A stretch of DNA of 64,000 nt from Nitrospina sp052156635 (GTDB taxonomy: Bacteria > Nitrospinota > Nitrospinia > Nitrospinales > Nitrospinaceae): assembly GCF_052156635.1 (NCBI RefSeq), contig NZ_JBQKUO010000002.1:62001-126000 (forward strand), written 5' to 3'. Below, piece by piece: positions 9,812 through 17,482 of the stretch. The translations under genes and the position numbers were made by a program. Position 1 is the stretch's first letter. Every line of letters begins with the position of its first letter. A model generated the notes under the pieces. It did no database searches, was not told the origin of the DNA, and was given only the letters and a program-made list of their open reading frames with translations.

Positions 9812-10742
9812 GGATGCGCTCCGCCGCTCTCAACTTCGCACTGGAGGCCCGGGGATTGCGTTCCACTTCCAGGGCCGACGGTTTGACCACCCTCCGGGTC
9901 AGAACCTTGAGCCTGCTTTTTCGCCCGCACACGCACATTGGCGTCCTGGGCGGGCAGATACAGCCTTTTGCCTCGGTACGGAAAAAATCTTTAACGATTC
10001 TGTCTTCTAGAGAATGAAAGGAGATCACCACCATGCGCCCGCCGGGGGCGAGGCAGTCGATGGCGTCTTCGAGTGCTTTCTGGATGTGGTCCAACTCACG
10101 GTTAACCGCAATGCGCAGGGCTTGGAAGGCTTTTGTGGCTGGGTGAATACGGGGTTTACGCGACGGTTTCGCCGCGCTGGAGAGGATTTGGGAAAGTTCG
10201 AAGGTTGTTTTGATGGGATGGGAGCCCTGCGCTTTGCGGATCAACCGTACGAGTTGTCTTGGTCTTTTTTCTTCTCCATACTTGCGAAAAATCTGTTCGA
10301 GCTCGAAATCGGAAAGCGTTTCGAGCAAATCGGCGGCCGTGGGACCTTCCTGGCTGCGATCCATGCGCATGTCCAGCGGCCCATCGAAACGGAAGCTGAA
10401 CCCCCGCTCGGCGACGTCCAACTGCCGGGAAGAGACCCCGAAATCCAGCAGGATGCCGTTCATCGCCGGCTCGTTCTGCCGGGCGAGTATGCTTTTGACT
10501 TCGCTGAAGCTGCCGTGCACCAGAATGACCCTTTCCTTGTAGGTGGCCAGCCGTTGTCTGGCCCGTTCCAGGGCTTCGGTGTCCCGGTCGATTCCCAGGA
10601 CCCGCAATGTCGGCCCGGCGTCTAGCATTGCCTGCGTGTGACCCCCGTCCCCCAGGGTGCCATCGACAATGAGCCTCTTGTTTTGGGGTTCTATATAATG
10701 AAGGACCTCCTCTAACAGAACTGGCGTGTGGTAATCCACCAT
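9804..10742 (-). CDS. rsmH: 16S rRNA (cytosine(1402)-N(4))-methyltransferase
   Basis: RsmH (MraW) N4-methylates C1402 in the 16S rRNA decoding region using S-adenosylmethionine. The protein starts MVDYHTPVLLEEVL, the almost invariant family N-terminus, followed by the SAM-binding loop VDGTLGDGGHTQAML. The middle has FGVSSRQLDVAERGFSFR and the C-terminal part VISFHSLEDRIVK, both family hallmarks. I prefer the ATG at 10742 (312 residues) over an in-frame start ten codons upstream. It lies 26 bp after mraZ. Confidence 0.96.
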   Translation of the reverse strand: MVDYHTPVLLEEVLHYIEPQNKRLIVDGTLGDGGHTQAMLDAGPTLRVLGIDRDTEALERARQRLATYKERVILVHGSFSEVKSILARQNEPAMNGILLDFGVSSRQLDVAERGFSFRFDGPLDMRMDRSQEGPTAADLLETLSDFELEQIFRKYGEEKRPRQLVRLIRKAQGSHPIKTTFELSQILSSAAKPSRKPRIHPATKAFQALRIAVNRELDHIQKALEDAIDCLAPGGRMVVISFHSLEDRIVKDFFRTEAKGCICPPRTPMCVCGRKSRLKVLTRRVVKPSALEVERNPRASSAKLRAAERIHD

Positions 10743-10768
10743 GGCGGAATCGGCCCTCCACGATCCCC

Positions 10769-11176
10769 TCAAATCTCAAACCGGTCGGCGGACCAGATCT
10801 CGAACGTCTTGGACATGCCGACCAGGATCACTTCTTTTTTCAGCCCGGCGCGATCACGCTGGTGCTGGGGTATCAGGATTTTTCCGGACTTGACCTCGCA
10901 TTCGCTGGCCTGTGCGTAAATTTCGCGCATTTTGTTGCGGTCGTCGCCGTCCAACCCGGACAGGTGGCTGAGCTTTTCCTCGTTGACCAGCCATTCCTTC
11001 TGGGGAAAGACAATGAGGTATTCGCGGTCCTTATTCCCCTCCTTGTCCGGCATCACGGCGACCACAAGGTTGTGGTTGTCGTATTGCTTGTCCAGAAGGC
11101 CCTTGAACTTCGCCGGGACGTTGAGACGCCCCTTTTCGTCCAGGTTGACCTGATATGTCCCTAAAAAACCAACCAT
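10769..11176 (-). CDS. mraZ: Transcriptional regulator MraZ
   Basis: MraZ is an AbrB-fold DNA-binding protein that usually represses its own dcw operon. The first of the two half-repeats reads GTYQVNLDEKGRLNVPAKF and the second SECEVKSGKILIPQHQRD, the two swapped-hairpin motifs of the family. The ATG at 11176 (135 residues) has a CAGGG ribosome site six bases upstream; an ATG 12 codons earlier (11212) is possible, but its extra residues do not resemble the family. It is the first gene of the dcw cluster and lies just downstream of direct repeats likely to be its operator. Confidence 0.95.
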   Translation of the reverse strand: MVGFLGTYQVNLDEKGRLNVPAKFKGLLDKQYDNHNLVVAVMPDKEGNKDREYLIVFPQKEWLVNEEKLSHLSGLDGDDRNKMREIYAQASECEVKSGKILIPQHQRDRAGLKKEVILVGMSKTFEIWSADRFEI

Positions 11177-11217
11177 TTCTACCCTGCCAAAGGTAATTCG
11201 GTTGCCCGCCATAATGT

Positions 11218-11242
11218 GACACTATATGACACATTTAGACAC
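11218..11242 (-). promoter_or_regulatory. Candidate MraZ operator: three 10-bp-spaced repeats
   Basis: On the plus strand GACAC occurs at 11218-11222, 11228-11232 and 11238-11242 (GTGTC on the coding strand), an exact 10-bp period, i.e. one helical turn. MraZ proteins are known to bind short direct repeats with this spacing before mraZ, although the repeat sequence differs between phyla. The repeats lie at and just after the predicted transcription start, a good place for repression. Assignment to MraZ is inference. Confidence 0.7.
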
Positions 11243-11243
11243 T

Positions 11244-11271
11244 ATGCTAGCATAACGTGACATTCTGTCAA
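11244..11271 (-). promoter_or_regulatory. Sigma70-type promoter of the dcw cluster
   Basis: Reading the minus strand, a perfect -35 TTGACA (11266-11271) is followed after 16 bases by TAGCAT (11244-11249). Transcription would begin near 11237, within the GTGTC repeats, about 60 bases before the mraZ ATG. It is the only strong promoter seen ahead of mraZ. Confidence 0.7.
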
Positions 11272-11323
11272 TAAAAAAAGAAAAAATCGGGCGGAGGCCT
11301 GAAAGGCCTTTGCAGGGCCTCCG
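11272..11323 (-). terminator. Intrinsic terminator on the minus strand before mraZ
   Basis: On the minus strand CGGAGGCC and GGCCTCCG can pair (11292-11299 with 11316-11323), with an inner AGGCCT element, and two T-runs follow (11273-11286). No protein gene ends here: upstream on this strand is the divergent ccmE promoter region. It may stop antisense transcription into the dcw promoter or end an unannotated small RNA from 11324-11500. Confidence 0.5.
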
Positions 11324-11498
11324 ACAGGGCTTTGGTGGTGGGTTGGGTTTCCTATTACTTTGGAAACAGGCGGACAAAACCGATCCCGCAATGAGGCCAG
11401 ATTTAGGTGGAATCCGGGTGGTGGGTTGTGGGTACAATAGGAAAGAGTTGATGGATTTTTAAAGCAGGGCTTCCGGCCTTGGCGCGGGGTAAATTGCT

Positions 11499-11528
11499 TT
11501 GACAATAATTATTGGCCAGTGATACTAT
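11499..11528 (+). promoter_or_regulatory. Sigma70-type promoter of the ccm operon
   Basis: TTGACA (11499-11504) and TACTAT (11523-11528) are separated by 18 bases in an AT-rich patch just upstream of ccmE. Transcription would start near 11535, giving a leader of about 60 nt. The rest of 11324-11498 shows no gene that I can support. Confidence 0.65.
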
Positions 11529-11593
11529 GGCTCCAATCGAAAAGGATTGGATTCATTCAGGTTAACCCTTTTATTTAAAGAGATTGCAGACCC

Positions 11594-12088
11594 ATGCAAC
11601 ATCGAAAAATCAAGTTCATGGTGGGTGCCTTCCTGATTGTCGGCGCGATCGCGTACCTGATCACGACCAGTATCAGCAGCACCTCCAAATTCTTTGTTAC
11701 GGTTGACGAGTTGACCGCGGGATTGGACACGTACCGGGGTGCCGGTCTGAAAGTAAAGGGAACCGTGGTGCAAGGCTCCATCACCCGCAACCCGGAAAAC
11801 TTCCTGGATGTCGCGTTTCAGATAGAGGAAAAGAAATCCGTTTTGCCCGTCACCTATACCGGCGTCACGCCGGATATGTTTGAGGACGGCCGGGAAGTGG
11901 TCATCGAAGGCACCATCGGCCGCGACGGGGTGTTCCATGCCAATACCCTGTTGACCAGTTGTCCGTCCAAGTACGAAGCGGAAAAGGAAGCGGGAAAATC
12001 CCACCCGGGCGACATTCCCATAGACGGGAAACAAAAACAGCCTGCTTTGGAAAGCCCGAAAATTCTGACCAAAAAGACCGCCATCTAA
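11594..12088 (+). CDS. ccmE: Cytochrome c maturation heme chaperone CcmE, CxxxY type
   Basis: CcmE holds heme covalently in the periplasm and passes it to CcmF for attachment to apocytochrome c. The 164-residue protein has an N-terminal membrane anchor (about residues 8-27) and the OB-fold beta-barrel (KVKGTVVQGS, VTYTGVTPDMF, VVIEGTIG). Most CcmE proteins attach heme at a histidine in HxxxY. Here the corresponding site is TSCPSKY, with Cys123 and Tyr127, i.e. CxxxY. That variant is known from archaea and some anaerobic bacteria. It is the first gene of the ccm operon; ccmF follows after 88 bp. Confidence 0.93.
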   Translation: MQHRKIKFMVGAFLIVGAIAYLITTSISSTSKFFVTVDELTAGLDTYRGAGLKVKGTVVQGSITRNPENFLDVAFQIEEKKSVLPVTYTGVTPDMFEDGREVVIEGTIGRDGVFHANTLLTSCPSKYEAEKEAGKSHPGDIPIDGKQKQPALESPKILTKKTAI

Positions 12089-12108
12089 TTTTGCCCGCTA
12101 CGGGATCG

Positions 12109-12127
12109 CCGGGAAGCGCCCGGTTTT
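12109..12127 (+). terminator. Small hairpin with T-run between ccmE and ccmF
   Basis: CCGGG (12109-12113) pairs with CCCGG (12119-12123) around a five-base loop and is followed by TTTT. The stem is short, so it is more likely a weak attenuator or mRNA-processing element inside the operon than a full terminator. It could lower expression of ccmF relative to ccmE. Confidence 0.3.
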
Positions 12128-12176
12128 CCAGTGCGGGTGTTTTGGGCGTGATGTTTGTTTTAAGGAACCGTAAAGC

Positions 12177-14192
12177 ATGAATGAACTGGGTGAATTTGCA
12201 TTGATGGTGGCGCTGGCCACCGCGCTGTACGGCGTCGTCGGTTACGTGATGGCGTTCCGCAACAACCGTGTCGATCTGTATATGAGCGCAGACAAGACCC
12301 CGCTCATCGTCTGGAGTTGCGTGGCGGTGGCTTCCGGTTCATTGTGGTACGCGTTTCTCACCAACGACTTCAGCGTCGAATACGTGTGGGCCTATTCCAA
12401 CCGGGAACTGGATATCTTCTATAAATTTTCCTCGTTCTGGGGCGGGCAGAAGGGGTCGCTGTTGTTCTGGACGCTCATTCTGTCCACTTACATGATGGTG
12501 GTGTATATCCAGAACCGCAGGCAGAATGTCCGCCTGGTGCCCGTCGCTTTGGCGGTGATGATGGTCATTGCCATCTTTTTTCTCGGTCTGCTCAATTTCA
12601 GCACCAATCCTTTCGAACGCATTCCGCTTCCCCCGGAAGACGGGCGCGGCCTGAACCCATTACTGCAAAACTACTGGATGGTGATTCATCCGCCGACGCT
12701 GTACCTCGGTTACGTCGGCTTCACCGTGCCTTTCGCTTTTGCCACGGCGGCATTGCTCACCAAGAATCTCGACGACGGCTGGATCCGCATGACCCGCAAG
12801 TGGACGCTGGTGTCGTGGTTCTTCCTGTGCATGGGCAACCTGTTCGGCGCGCAGTGGGCGTATGTGGAACTGGGCTGGGGCGGTTACTGGGCGTGGGACC
12901 CGGTGGAAAATGCCGCGTTCATGCCTTTGCTCATTGCCACGGCGTTTTTGCATTCTGTGATGATCCAGGAAAAGAAGGACATGATGAAGGTGTGGAACAT
13001 GTCGCTCATCCTGCTCACGTTCGTGATGACCATCTTCGGCACGTTCATCACCCGGAGCGGGCTCATCCAGTCGGTGCACACGTTCGACGAAGCGACGCTG
13101 GGTTATTACTTCCTGGCGTTTCTCGGCGTCATCATCACGTTTTCGACTGTCCTTATCCTCAAGCGTCTGCCGTTGCTTAAAAGCAAAAACGAACTCGATT
13201 CGTTCCTGTCGCGCGAAAGCAGTTTTCTGTTCAACAACCTGGTTCTTCTGGGTATCACGTTCGCAACTTTCTGGGGCACCATCTTCCCGATCATCTCGGA
13301 AGCGTTTCGCGGCGTGAAGATCACCGTCGGCCCCCCGTTCTACAACCAGGTCAATGTGCCCATCGGGCTCATCCTGCTTGCGCTGATCGGGATCGGCCCC
13401 GTCATCGCGTGGCGCAAGGCGACGTGGTCGAACCTCAAAAAGAATTTTGCCAAGCCGGTGATGATCGCCCTGGCGGGCGCTGTGGTTCTGTTTCCCTTCG
13501 TGCCGCTCACCGACAAGGCGGAGATTTATTCGTACATCACCTTCGTCCTCTGCATTTTTGTCATGGCGTCCATCATCACCGAATTCATAAAAGGTTCGGT
13601 GGCGCGCCACGCGGCGCATGAGGAGACGTATCCTGCGGCCCTGTCGCAACTGGTGTGGAAGAACAAGCGGCGATATGGAGGGTATATCGTGCACATCGGC
13701 GTGGTGCTTCTGTTCGCGGGCATTGCGGGCTCGCAGGCTTACGATACGGAATTCCAGAAACACCTGCAGATCGGCGAGACGTTCAAGCTCCGCAATTATG
13801 ACATCACTTACGAGCGGTTGATGGTGAAGGAACAGACCTCGGTGAAGACCCGTGTCATCGCGCAGTTGGGCATCTCGGAAAACGGCCGCCGTGTGTGGAC
13901 CGGCAACCCGGAAAAGGAATTTTACAAAGGACAGAAACAGCCTGTCTCGGAAGTGGATCTCAGGTCCACCTGGAAAGAGGACCTGTACCTGATCCTCGCG
14001 GACTTCAATCCGGACAACAGCTCAGCCACCATCAAGGTGCACATCAACCCGATGGTGAGCTGGATGTGGACCGGCGCGTGGATCATTGCCTTCGGCACGT
14101 CCATCTGCATGTGGCCGGACCGGCTGGAGTCGCGCCGCCGCCTGGAGCGGCTGAAGCGCCAGGAAGCCATCTTTGTCCCGGCCCAAGAGTGA
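12177..14192 (+). CDS. ccmF: Cytochrome c heme lyase subunit CcmF
   Basis: CcmF is the large membrane subunit that takes heme from CcmE and attaches it to the CXXCH of exported apocytochrome c. The 671-residue protein has about 13-15 membrane helices and the tryptophan-rich heme-handling WWD domain, GWGGYWAWDPVENAAF near residues 232-247. Histidines thought to ligate heme flank this domain (for example MVIHPPTLYLGY). The C-terminal part from about residue 505 is a periplasmic domain before the last helix. The length is near the family norm. The CcmH-like gene starts 5 bp downstream. Confidence 0.96.
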   Translation: MNELGEFALMVALATALYGVVGYVMAFRNNRVDLYMSADKTPLIVWSCVAVASGSLWYAFLTNDFSVEYVWAYSNRELDIFYKFSSFWGGQKGSLLFWTLILSTYMMVVYIQNRRQNVRLVPVALAVMMVIAIFFLGLLNFSTNPFERIPLPPEDGRGLNPLLQNYWMVIHPPTLYLGYVGFTVPFAFATAALLTKNLDDGWIRMTRKWTLVSWFFLCMGNLFGAQWAYVELGWGGYWAWDPVENAAFMPLLIATAFLHSVMIQEKKDMMKVWNMSLILLTFVMTIFGTFITRSGLIQSVHTFDEATLGYYFLAFLGVIITFSTVLILKRLPLLKSKNELDSFLSRESSFLFNNLVLLGITFATFWGTIFPIISEAFRGVKITVGPPFYNQVNVPIGLILLALIGIGPVIAWRKATWSNLKKNFAKPVMIALAGAVVLFPFVPLTDKAEIYSYITFVLCIFVMASIITEFIKGSVARHAAHEETYPAALSQLVWKNKRRYGGYIVHIGVVLLFAGIAGSQAYDTEFQKHLQIGETFKLRNYDITYERLMVKEQTSVKTRVIAQLGISENGRRVWTGNPEKEFYKGQKQPVSEVDLRSTWKEDLYLILADFNPDNSSATIKVHINPMVSWMWTGAWIIAFGTSICMWPDRLESRRRLERLKRQEAIFVPAQE

Positions 14193-14197
14193 GCAGC

Positions 14198-14701
14198 ATG
14201 CGTAACCGAACATTGATAACATTTTCGCTCTGCTTCTGGGTTTTCGCCGCCGTGCCGGCATTCGCCGCCACGCAGTTGGAGAACCTTGAGGATGCACTGA
14301 TGTGCACCTGCGACGACAAATGCGGCAAGGTGCTCATCAATTGCAGTTGCGATCACTCCGACAAAATGCGCGGCGAGTTGACCAAACAACTGGAATCCGG
14401 TTTGACCGTCAAGCAGATCATCCAGACTTATGTGGACAAGCACGGTGAGACCGTGCTCTCCGCCCCGACCAAATCCGGATTCAACCTCACCGCGTGGATC
14501 ACGCCTTTTGTGGCGCTGGTGATTGGCGGCTTCGGCGTGCGCAAGGCCATCGTCGCCTGGACGCGCAGGTCCCCCGGAAAAGCCGAAGGTGAAGACGCAT
14601 CCCTGGCGGATCAGGCCGACGGTGAGACGCCGCAGAAAAAAGCAGAAAACCAGCCGTACCAGAACCGGTTGAAAGACGAACTGGATCGGTTGGAAACCTG
14701 A
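14198..14701 (+). CDS. ccmH: CcmH-family protein with an altered, cysteine-rich motif
   Basis: CcmH is a periplasmic thioredox protein that reduces the apocytochrome heme-binding cysteines. This 167-residue product has a signal peptide (about residues 1-24), then a CcmH-like helical domain with TKQLESGLTVKQIIQTYVDKHGE and a membrane helix (about 100-118). The canonical LRCxxCQ is replaced by five cysteines, C36, C38, C42, C49 and C51, in MCTCDDKCGKVLINCSC. This may change redox chemistry or bind a metal. It follows ccmF by 5 bp. Family membership is supported by the fold-level pattern and the context; the chemistry is open. Confidence 0.82.
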   Translation: MRNRTLITFSLCFWVFAAVPAFAATQLENLEDALMCTCDDKCGKVLINCSCDHSDKMRGELTKQLESGLTVKQIIQTYVDKHGETVLSAPTKSGFNLTAWITPFVALVIGGFGVRKAIVAWTRRSPGKAEGEDASLADQADGETPQKKAENQPYQNRLKDELDRLET

Positions 14702-14705
14702 GCCC

Positions 14706-15056
14706 ATGACCGGTGTCAACATCCTTCAGTTCCTTGTCGTCCTTGCCATCCTGATCGCGGTCGGTATCCCTCTGTTTTCCAAGCTCAGCGGCAAGAAGTT
14801 ATATTCCCCTCTCGACCCCGCCGGTGAAGAATACAAGCACCTGCTCGTACGCAAGGAAGAAGTGCTGTTGTCCATCAAGGAGCTCGAATTTGACTTGAAA
14901 ACGGACAAGGTATCCCAGGCCGATTACGACGCCCTCCTCGTCAAGCTGGAAGAGGAGGCGTTTCAGATATTGAAACGCATCGACGAACTGGAAGAGCAGT
15001 TCAAATCCAAAAAGAAAAAGAAGCCCAAACAGTCCAAGCAGGTGGATGCGGCCTGA
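14706..15056 (+). CDS. CcmI-like small membrane protein
   Basis: A 116-residue protein with one N-terminal membrane helix (about residues 5-24) and a charged helical region ending in a lysine tail. The pattern around residues 50-90 (LSIKELEFDLKTDKVSQADYDALLVKLEEEA) was read piecewise and resembles the segment after the membrane part of CcmI, which recruits apocytochrome c to the heme lyase. The CcmI TPR domain is absent. Its place 4 bp after the ccmH-like gene and before ccmA supports a maturation role. I assign no symbol because similarity rests on a short motif. Confidence 0.6.
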   Translation: MTGVNILQFLVVLAILIAVGIPLFSKLSGKKLYSPLDPAGEEYKHLLVRKEEVLLSIKELEFDLKTDKVSQADYDALLVKLEEEAFQILKRIDELEEQFKSKKKKKPKQSKQVDAA

Positions 15057-15112
15057 AGGACCAAACCGGCGCCTGTATTCCGGCGCGCCCCACCATCGAA
15101 TAACCGCCAGCC

Positions 15113-15853
15113 ATGTCCGAACCCACCGTCGCCCCGTCGCAGGAGCCCGCAATTCAGGTGCGGGGTTTGCGGAAAAGTTTCGGTCACATCGAGGCGGTCC
15201 GTGGCATTGAATTCGATCTCAAGTGCGGCGAATTCCTGACGGTGTTCGGGCCGAACGGCGCAGGCAAGACCACGCTCATCCGCATGCTGTCGTCGTTGAC
15301 GCGTCCCACCAGCGGCAGTGCGATGGTGGCGGGATACGACGTGACGGCGAACGACCCCGCCATGAGGCGTGAAATCGGCGTCATCTCGCACGCAAGTTTT
15401 TTGTATGCGGACCTCTCGGCGTTCGAGAACGTGCAGTTCTACGCGAAGATGTACGGTGTGGACAAGCCGGCGGACCGGGCGAAGCAGGTCATCGACGAAG
15501 TCGGTCTGCTTCCGCGCATGCACGACCGCGTTCGTACGTTTTCCCGCGGCATGCTGCAAAGGCTGTCGATTGCTCGCGCCATCGTGCACGATCCGTCGAT
15601 CCTGTTTCTCGACGAGCCGTATACCGGGCTCGATCAGCACGCATCACTCAAGTTGCGCAAACAGTTGGAAACCCTGCACACCCAGCACCGTACGGTATTG
15701 ATGACGACGCACGATTTTGCGCGGGGGCTGGAAATGTGCGATCGTGTGGCCATTCAGGCGCGCGGCCGGTTTGTTCTGCACGAACCGGTGGCGAACATTG
15801 ACAAGAGCTGTTTCGAAACCCTGTATCTGGAACAGATTGCCCGGTCAGGGTGA
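15113..15853 (+). CDS. ccmA: Heme exporter ATP-binding protein CcmA
   Basis: CcmA is the ATPase of the CcmABCD complex, which uses ATP to release holo-CcmE. The 246-residue protein has a Walker A GPNGAGKTT near residue 46, a degenerate ABC signature FSRGMLQRL and Walker B ILFLDEPYTGLD, followed by the switch histidine in MTTHDF. SRGMxQ in place of LSGGQ is common in CcmA. It starts 56 bp after the CcmI-like gene and is followed by ccmB. Confidence 0.94.
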   Translation: MSEPTVAPSQEPAIQVRGLRKSFGHIEAVRGIEFDLKCGEFLTVFGPNGAGKTTLIRMLSSLTRPTSGSAMVAGYDVTANDPAMRREIGVISHASFLYADLSAFENVQFYAKMYGVDKPADRAKQVIDEVGLLPRMHDRVRTFSRGMLQRLSIARAIVHDPSILFLDEPYTGLDQHASLKLRKQLETLHTQHRTVLMTTHDFARGLEMCDRVAIQARGRFVLHEPVANIDKSCFETLYLEQIARSG

Positions 15854-15929
15854 TCACGTCCAGCAAAGGGACATTGGCCGCGGCGTGGTTAATCGGGCAT
15901 AATGGACGGCTGAACCTGGTCATATACAA

Positions 15930-16610
15930 ATGAACGGATACTTTCAACAGATCGGCGCCATCGCCGCCAAGGATTTCAGCACCGAGTTCAAGACGCGGGA
16001 GCTGTTCAGCTCGATGTTCGTCTTCGGCCTCCTGGTGATCCTGATCTTTATCTTTTCGGTCGATCTGAGCCTGGTCAATGCCAATGCCGTGGGGCCGGGC
16101 GTGTTGTGGGTCGCCATCCTGTTCGCGGGCACATTGGGACTCAACCGCTCGTTCACGCTGGAAAAGGAAAACGGTTGTTTGCAGGGACTCATCCTGACCC
16201 CGGTGGACCGCTCTGCGATTTATTTCGGCAAGATGGTGAGCAACCTTGCGTTTCTGCTTGTCATGGAAGCGTTCCTGCTTCCGGTGTTCATGGTGTTCTT
16301 CAACATCGATCTGGTATCGCACCTGGGACCTTTGCTCGTCGTGCTGTTTCTGGGAACGCTGGGGTTCAGCGCGCTGGGCACATTGCTTTCGTCGCTGTCG
16401 TCGAACCTGAAGACGCGCGAGATCATGTTGCCGATTCTCCTGTATCCGCTGATGGTGCCCATTGCCATCGGTTCCGTGCGCATGACCAGTCAGATCCTGA
16501 TGGGCAAGACGCTTGCGGACAACCTCAACTGGCTGGGCCTGACATTGTGTTTTGACGTGATTTACATCGGTGTGTCCATCATGACCATCGATTACATTTT
16601 CGAGGAGTGA
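15930..16610 (+). CDS. ccmB: Heme exporter membrane protein CcmB
   Basis: A 226-residue integral membrane protein with six predicted helices. The opening, with a cytoplasmic stretch AAKDFSTEFKTRELFSSMF, is the recognisable CcmB N-terminus, and LNRSFTLEKENGCLQGL is a conserved cytoplasmic loop. CcmB forms the membrane part of the CcmAB transporter that works with CcmC and CcmD. It lies 76 bp after ccmA and 4 bp before ccmD. Confidence 0.95.
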   Translation: MNGYFQQIGAIAAKDFSTEFKTRELFSSMFVFGLLVILIFIFSVDLSLVNANAVGPGVLWVAILFAGTLGLNRSFTLEKENGCLQGLILTPVDRSAIYFGKMVSNLAFLLVMEAFLLPVFMVFFNIDLVSHLGPLLVVLFLGTLGFSALGTLLSSLSSNLKTREIMLPILLYPLMVPIAIGSVRMTSQILMGKTLADNLNWLGLTLCFDVIYIGVSIMTIDYIFEE

Positions 16611-16614
16611 AGGA

Positions 16615-16767
16615 ATGGACAACCTGGGATTTCTGTTCGCCGCCAATGCCTTCGTGTGGGGCGGCATACTTGTTTATGTGTTCACCCTCATGAAGCGGAA
16701 CCGTTCGCTGAAGGCGGATCTCGACCTTTTGAACGAAACCCTCAACAAGGACAAGCGGCATGACTGA
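16615..16767 (+). CDS. ccmD: CcmD-like small membrane protein
   Basis: This 50-codon gene starts with an ATG four bases after the ccmB stop, preceded by GAGTGAAGGA, and overlaps the start of ccmC by 8 bp. The product (start MDNLGFLFAANAFVWG) has one membrane helix at about residues 8-27 and a charged, helical C-terminal tail, matching the size and topology of CcmD, the small subunit that helps release holo-CcmE from CcmABC. CcmD sequences are hardly conserved, so the call rests on topology and on its position between ccmB and ccmC. Confidence 0.85.
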   Translation: MDNLGFLFAANAFVWGGILVYVFTLMKRNRSLKADLDLLNETLNKDKRHD

Positions 16768-17482
16768 GCCTGCAAACGAAACAGCCGCCAACAACGGCGG
16801 CAATGGTTCGGTCCTGCTGGTGCTCACCATCGGTGCGGTGGTGGCGATGCTGGTCGCCATATATCTTTATGTGCCCACCGAACGCACCGAAGGTGTGGTC
16901 CAGCGCATCATGTACTACCACATTCCGTCTGCGTGGATCGCATTCTTCGCTTTCTTCGTGGTGTTTTTGTGCAGTATTCTGTTTCTATGGAAAGGGGACC
17001 GGGAATGGGACATCTACGCACATGCTTCGGCGGAAGTGGGCGTTCTGTTCTGCTCGCTCGTGCTCATCACGGGACCCATCTGGGCCAAGCCCATCTGGGG
17101 TACCTGGTGGGTGTGGGACGCGCGGCTGACTTCCACGCTGGTGCTGTGGCTGATTTATGTCGCCTACCTGATGCTCCGCGTGCAGACCGATGCCGGGTCC
17201 ACCCGCGCCAAGTACGCGGCGGTGGTGGGCATTGTCGGGTTTCTGGATATTCCGCTGATCCATTTTTCGGTTCTGTGGTGGCGCACGTTCCATCCCAAAC
17301 CTAAAATGATCACACCGGAGGGATTCGGCGCAGGCATGGACACGCCCATGATCATCACGCTGATGATCGCCCTCGGCGCGTTCACCCTGCTTTACTTTCT
17401 GCTCATGTCCCAGCGCGTCTCCCTCGAACGGATGAAAGATGAAGTCGACCGGCTCAAAAAAGAGAAACTTTACTCTCATTAA
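16760..17482 (+). CDS. ccmC: Heme delivery protein CcmC
   Basis: CcmC loads heme onto CcmE. The 240-residue protein has six membrane helices and the WWD signature GTWWVWDARLTS near residues 113-124. Histidines that ligate heme are present in the periplasmic loops (MYYHIPSAW and IHFSVLWW). The start overlaps ccmD by 8 bp and the end overlaps the next gene by 44 bp, which implies tight co-translation. Confidence 0.95.
   Translation: MTEPANETAANNGGNGSVLLVLTIGAVVAMLVAIYLYVPTERTEGVVQRIMYYHIPSAWIAFFAFFVVFLCSILFLWKGDREWDIYAHASAEVGVLFCSLVLITGPIWAKPIWGTWWVWDARLTSTLVLWLIYVAYLMLRVQTDAGSTRAKYAAVVGIVGFLDIPLIHFSVLWWRTFHPKPKMITPEGFGAGMDTPMIITLMIALGAFTLLYFLLMSQRVSLERMKDEVDRLKKEKLYSH

Noticed and set aside
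12660..13763. Long open frame (367 codons) on the minus strand
   Set aside because: Lies wholly antisense to ccmF; composition is His/Arg/Glu-rich as expected of antisense frames in GC-rich DNA and no family is recognisable.
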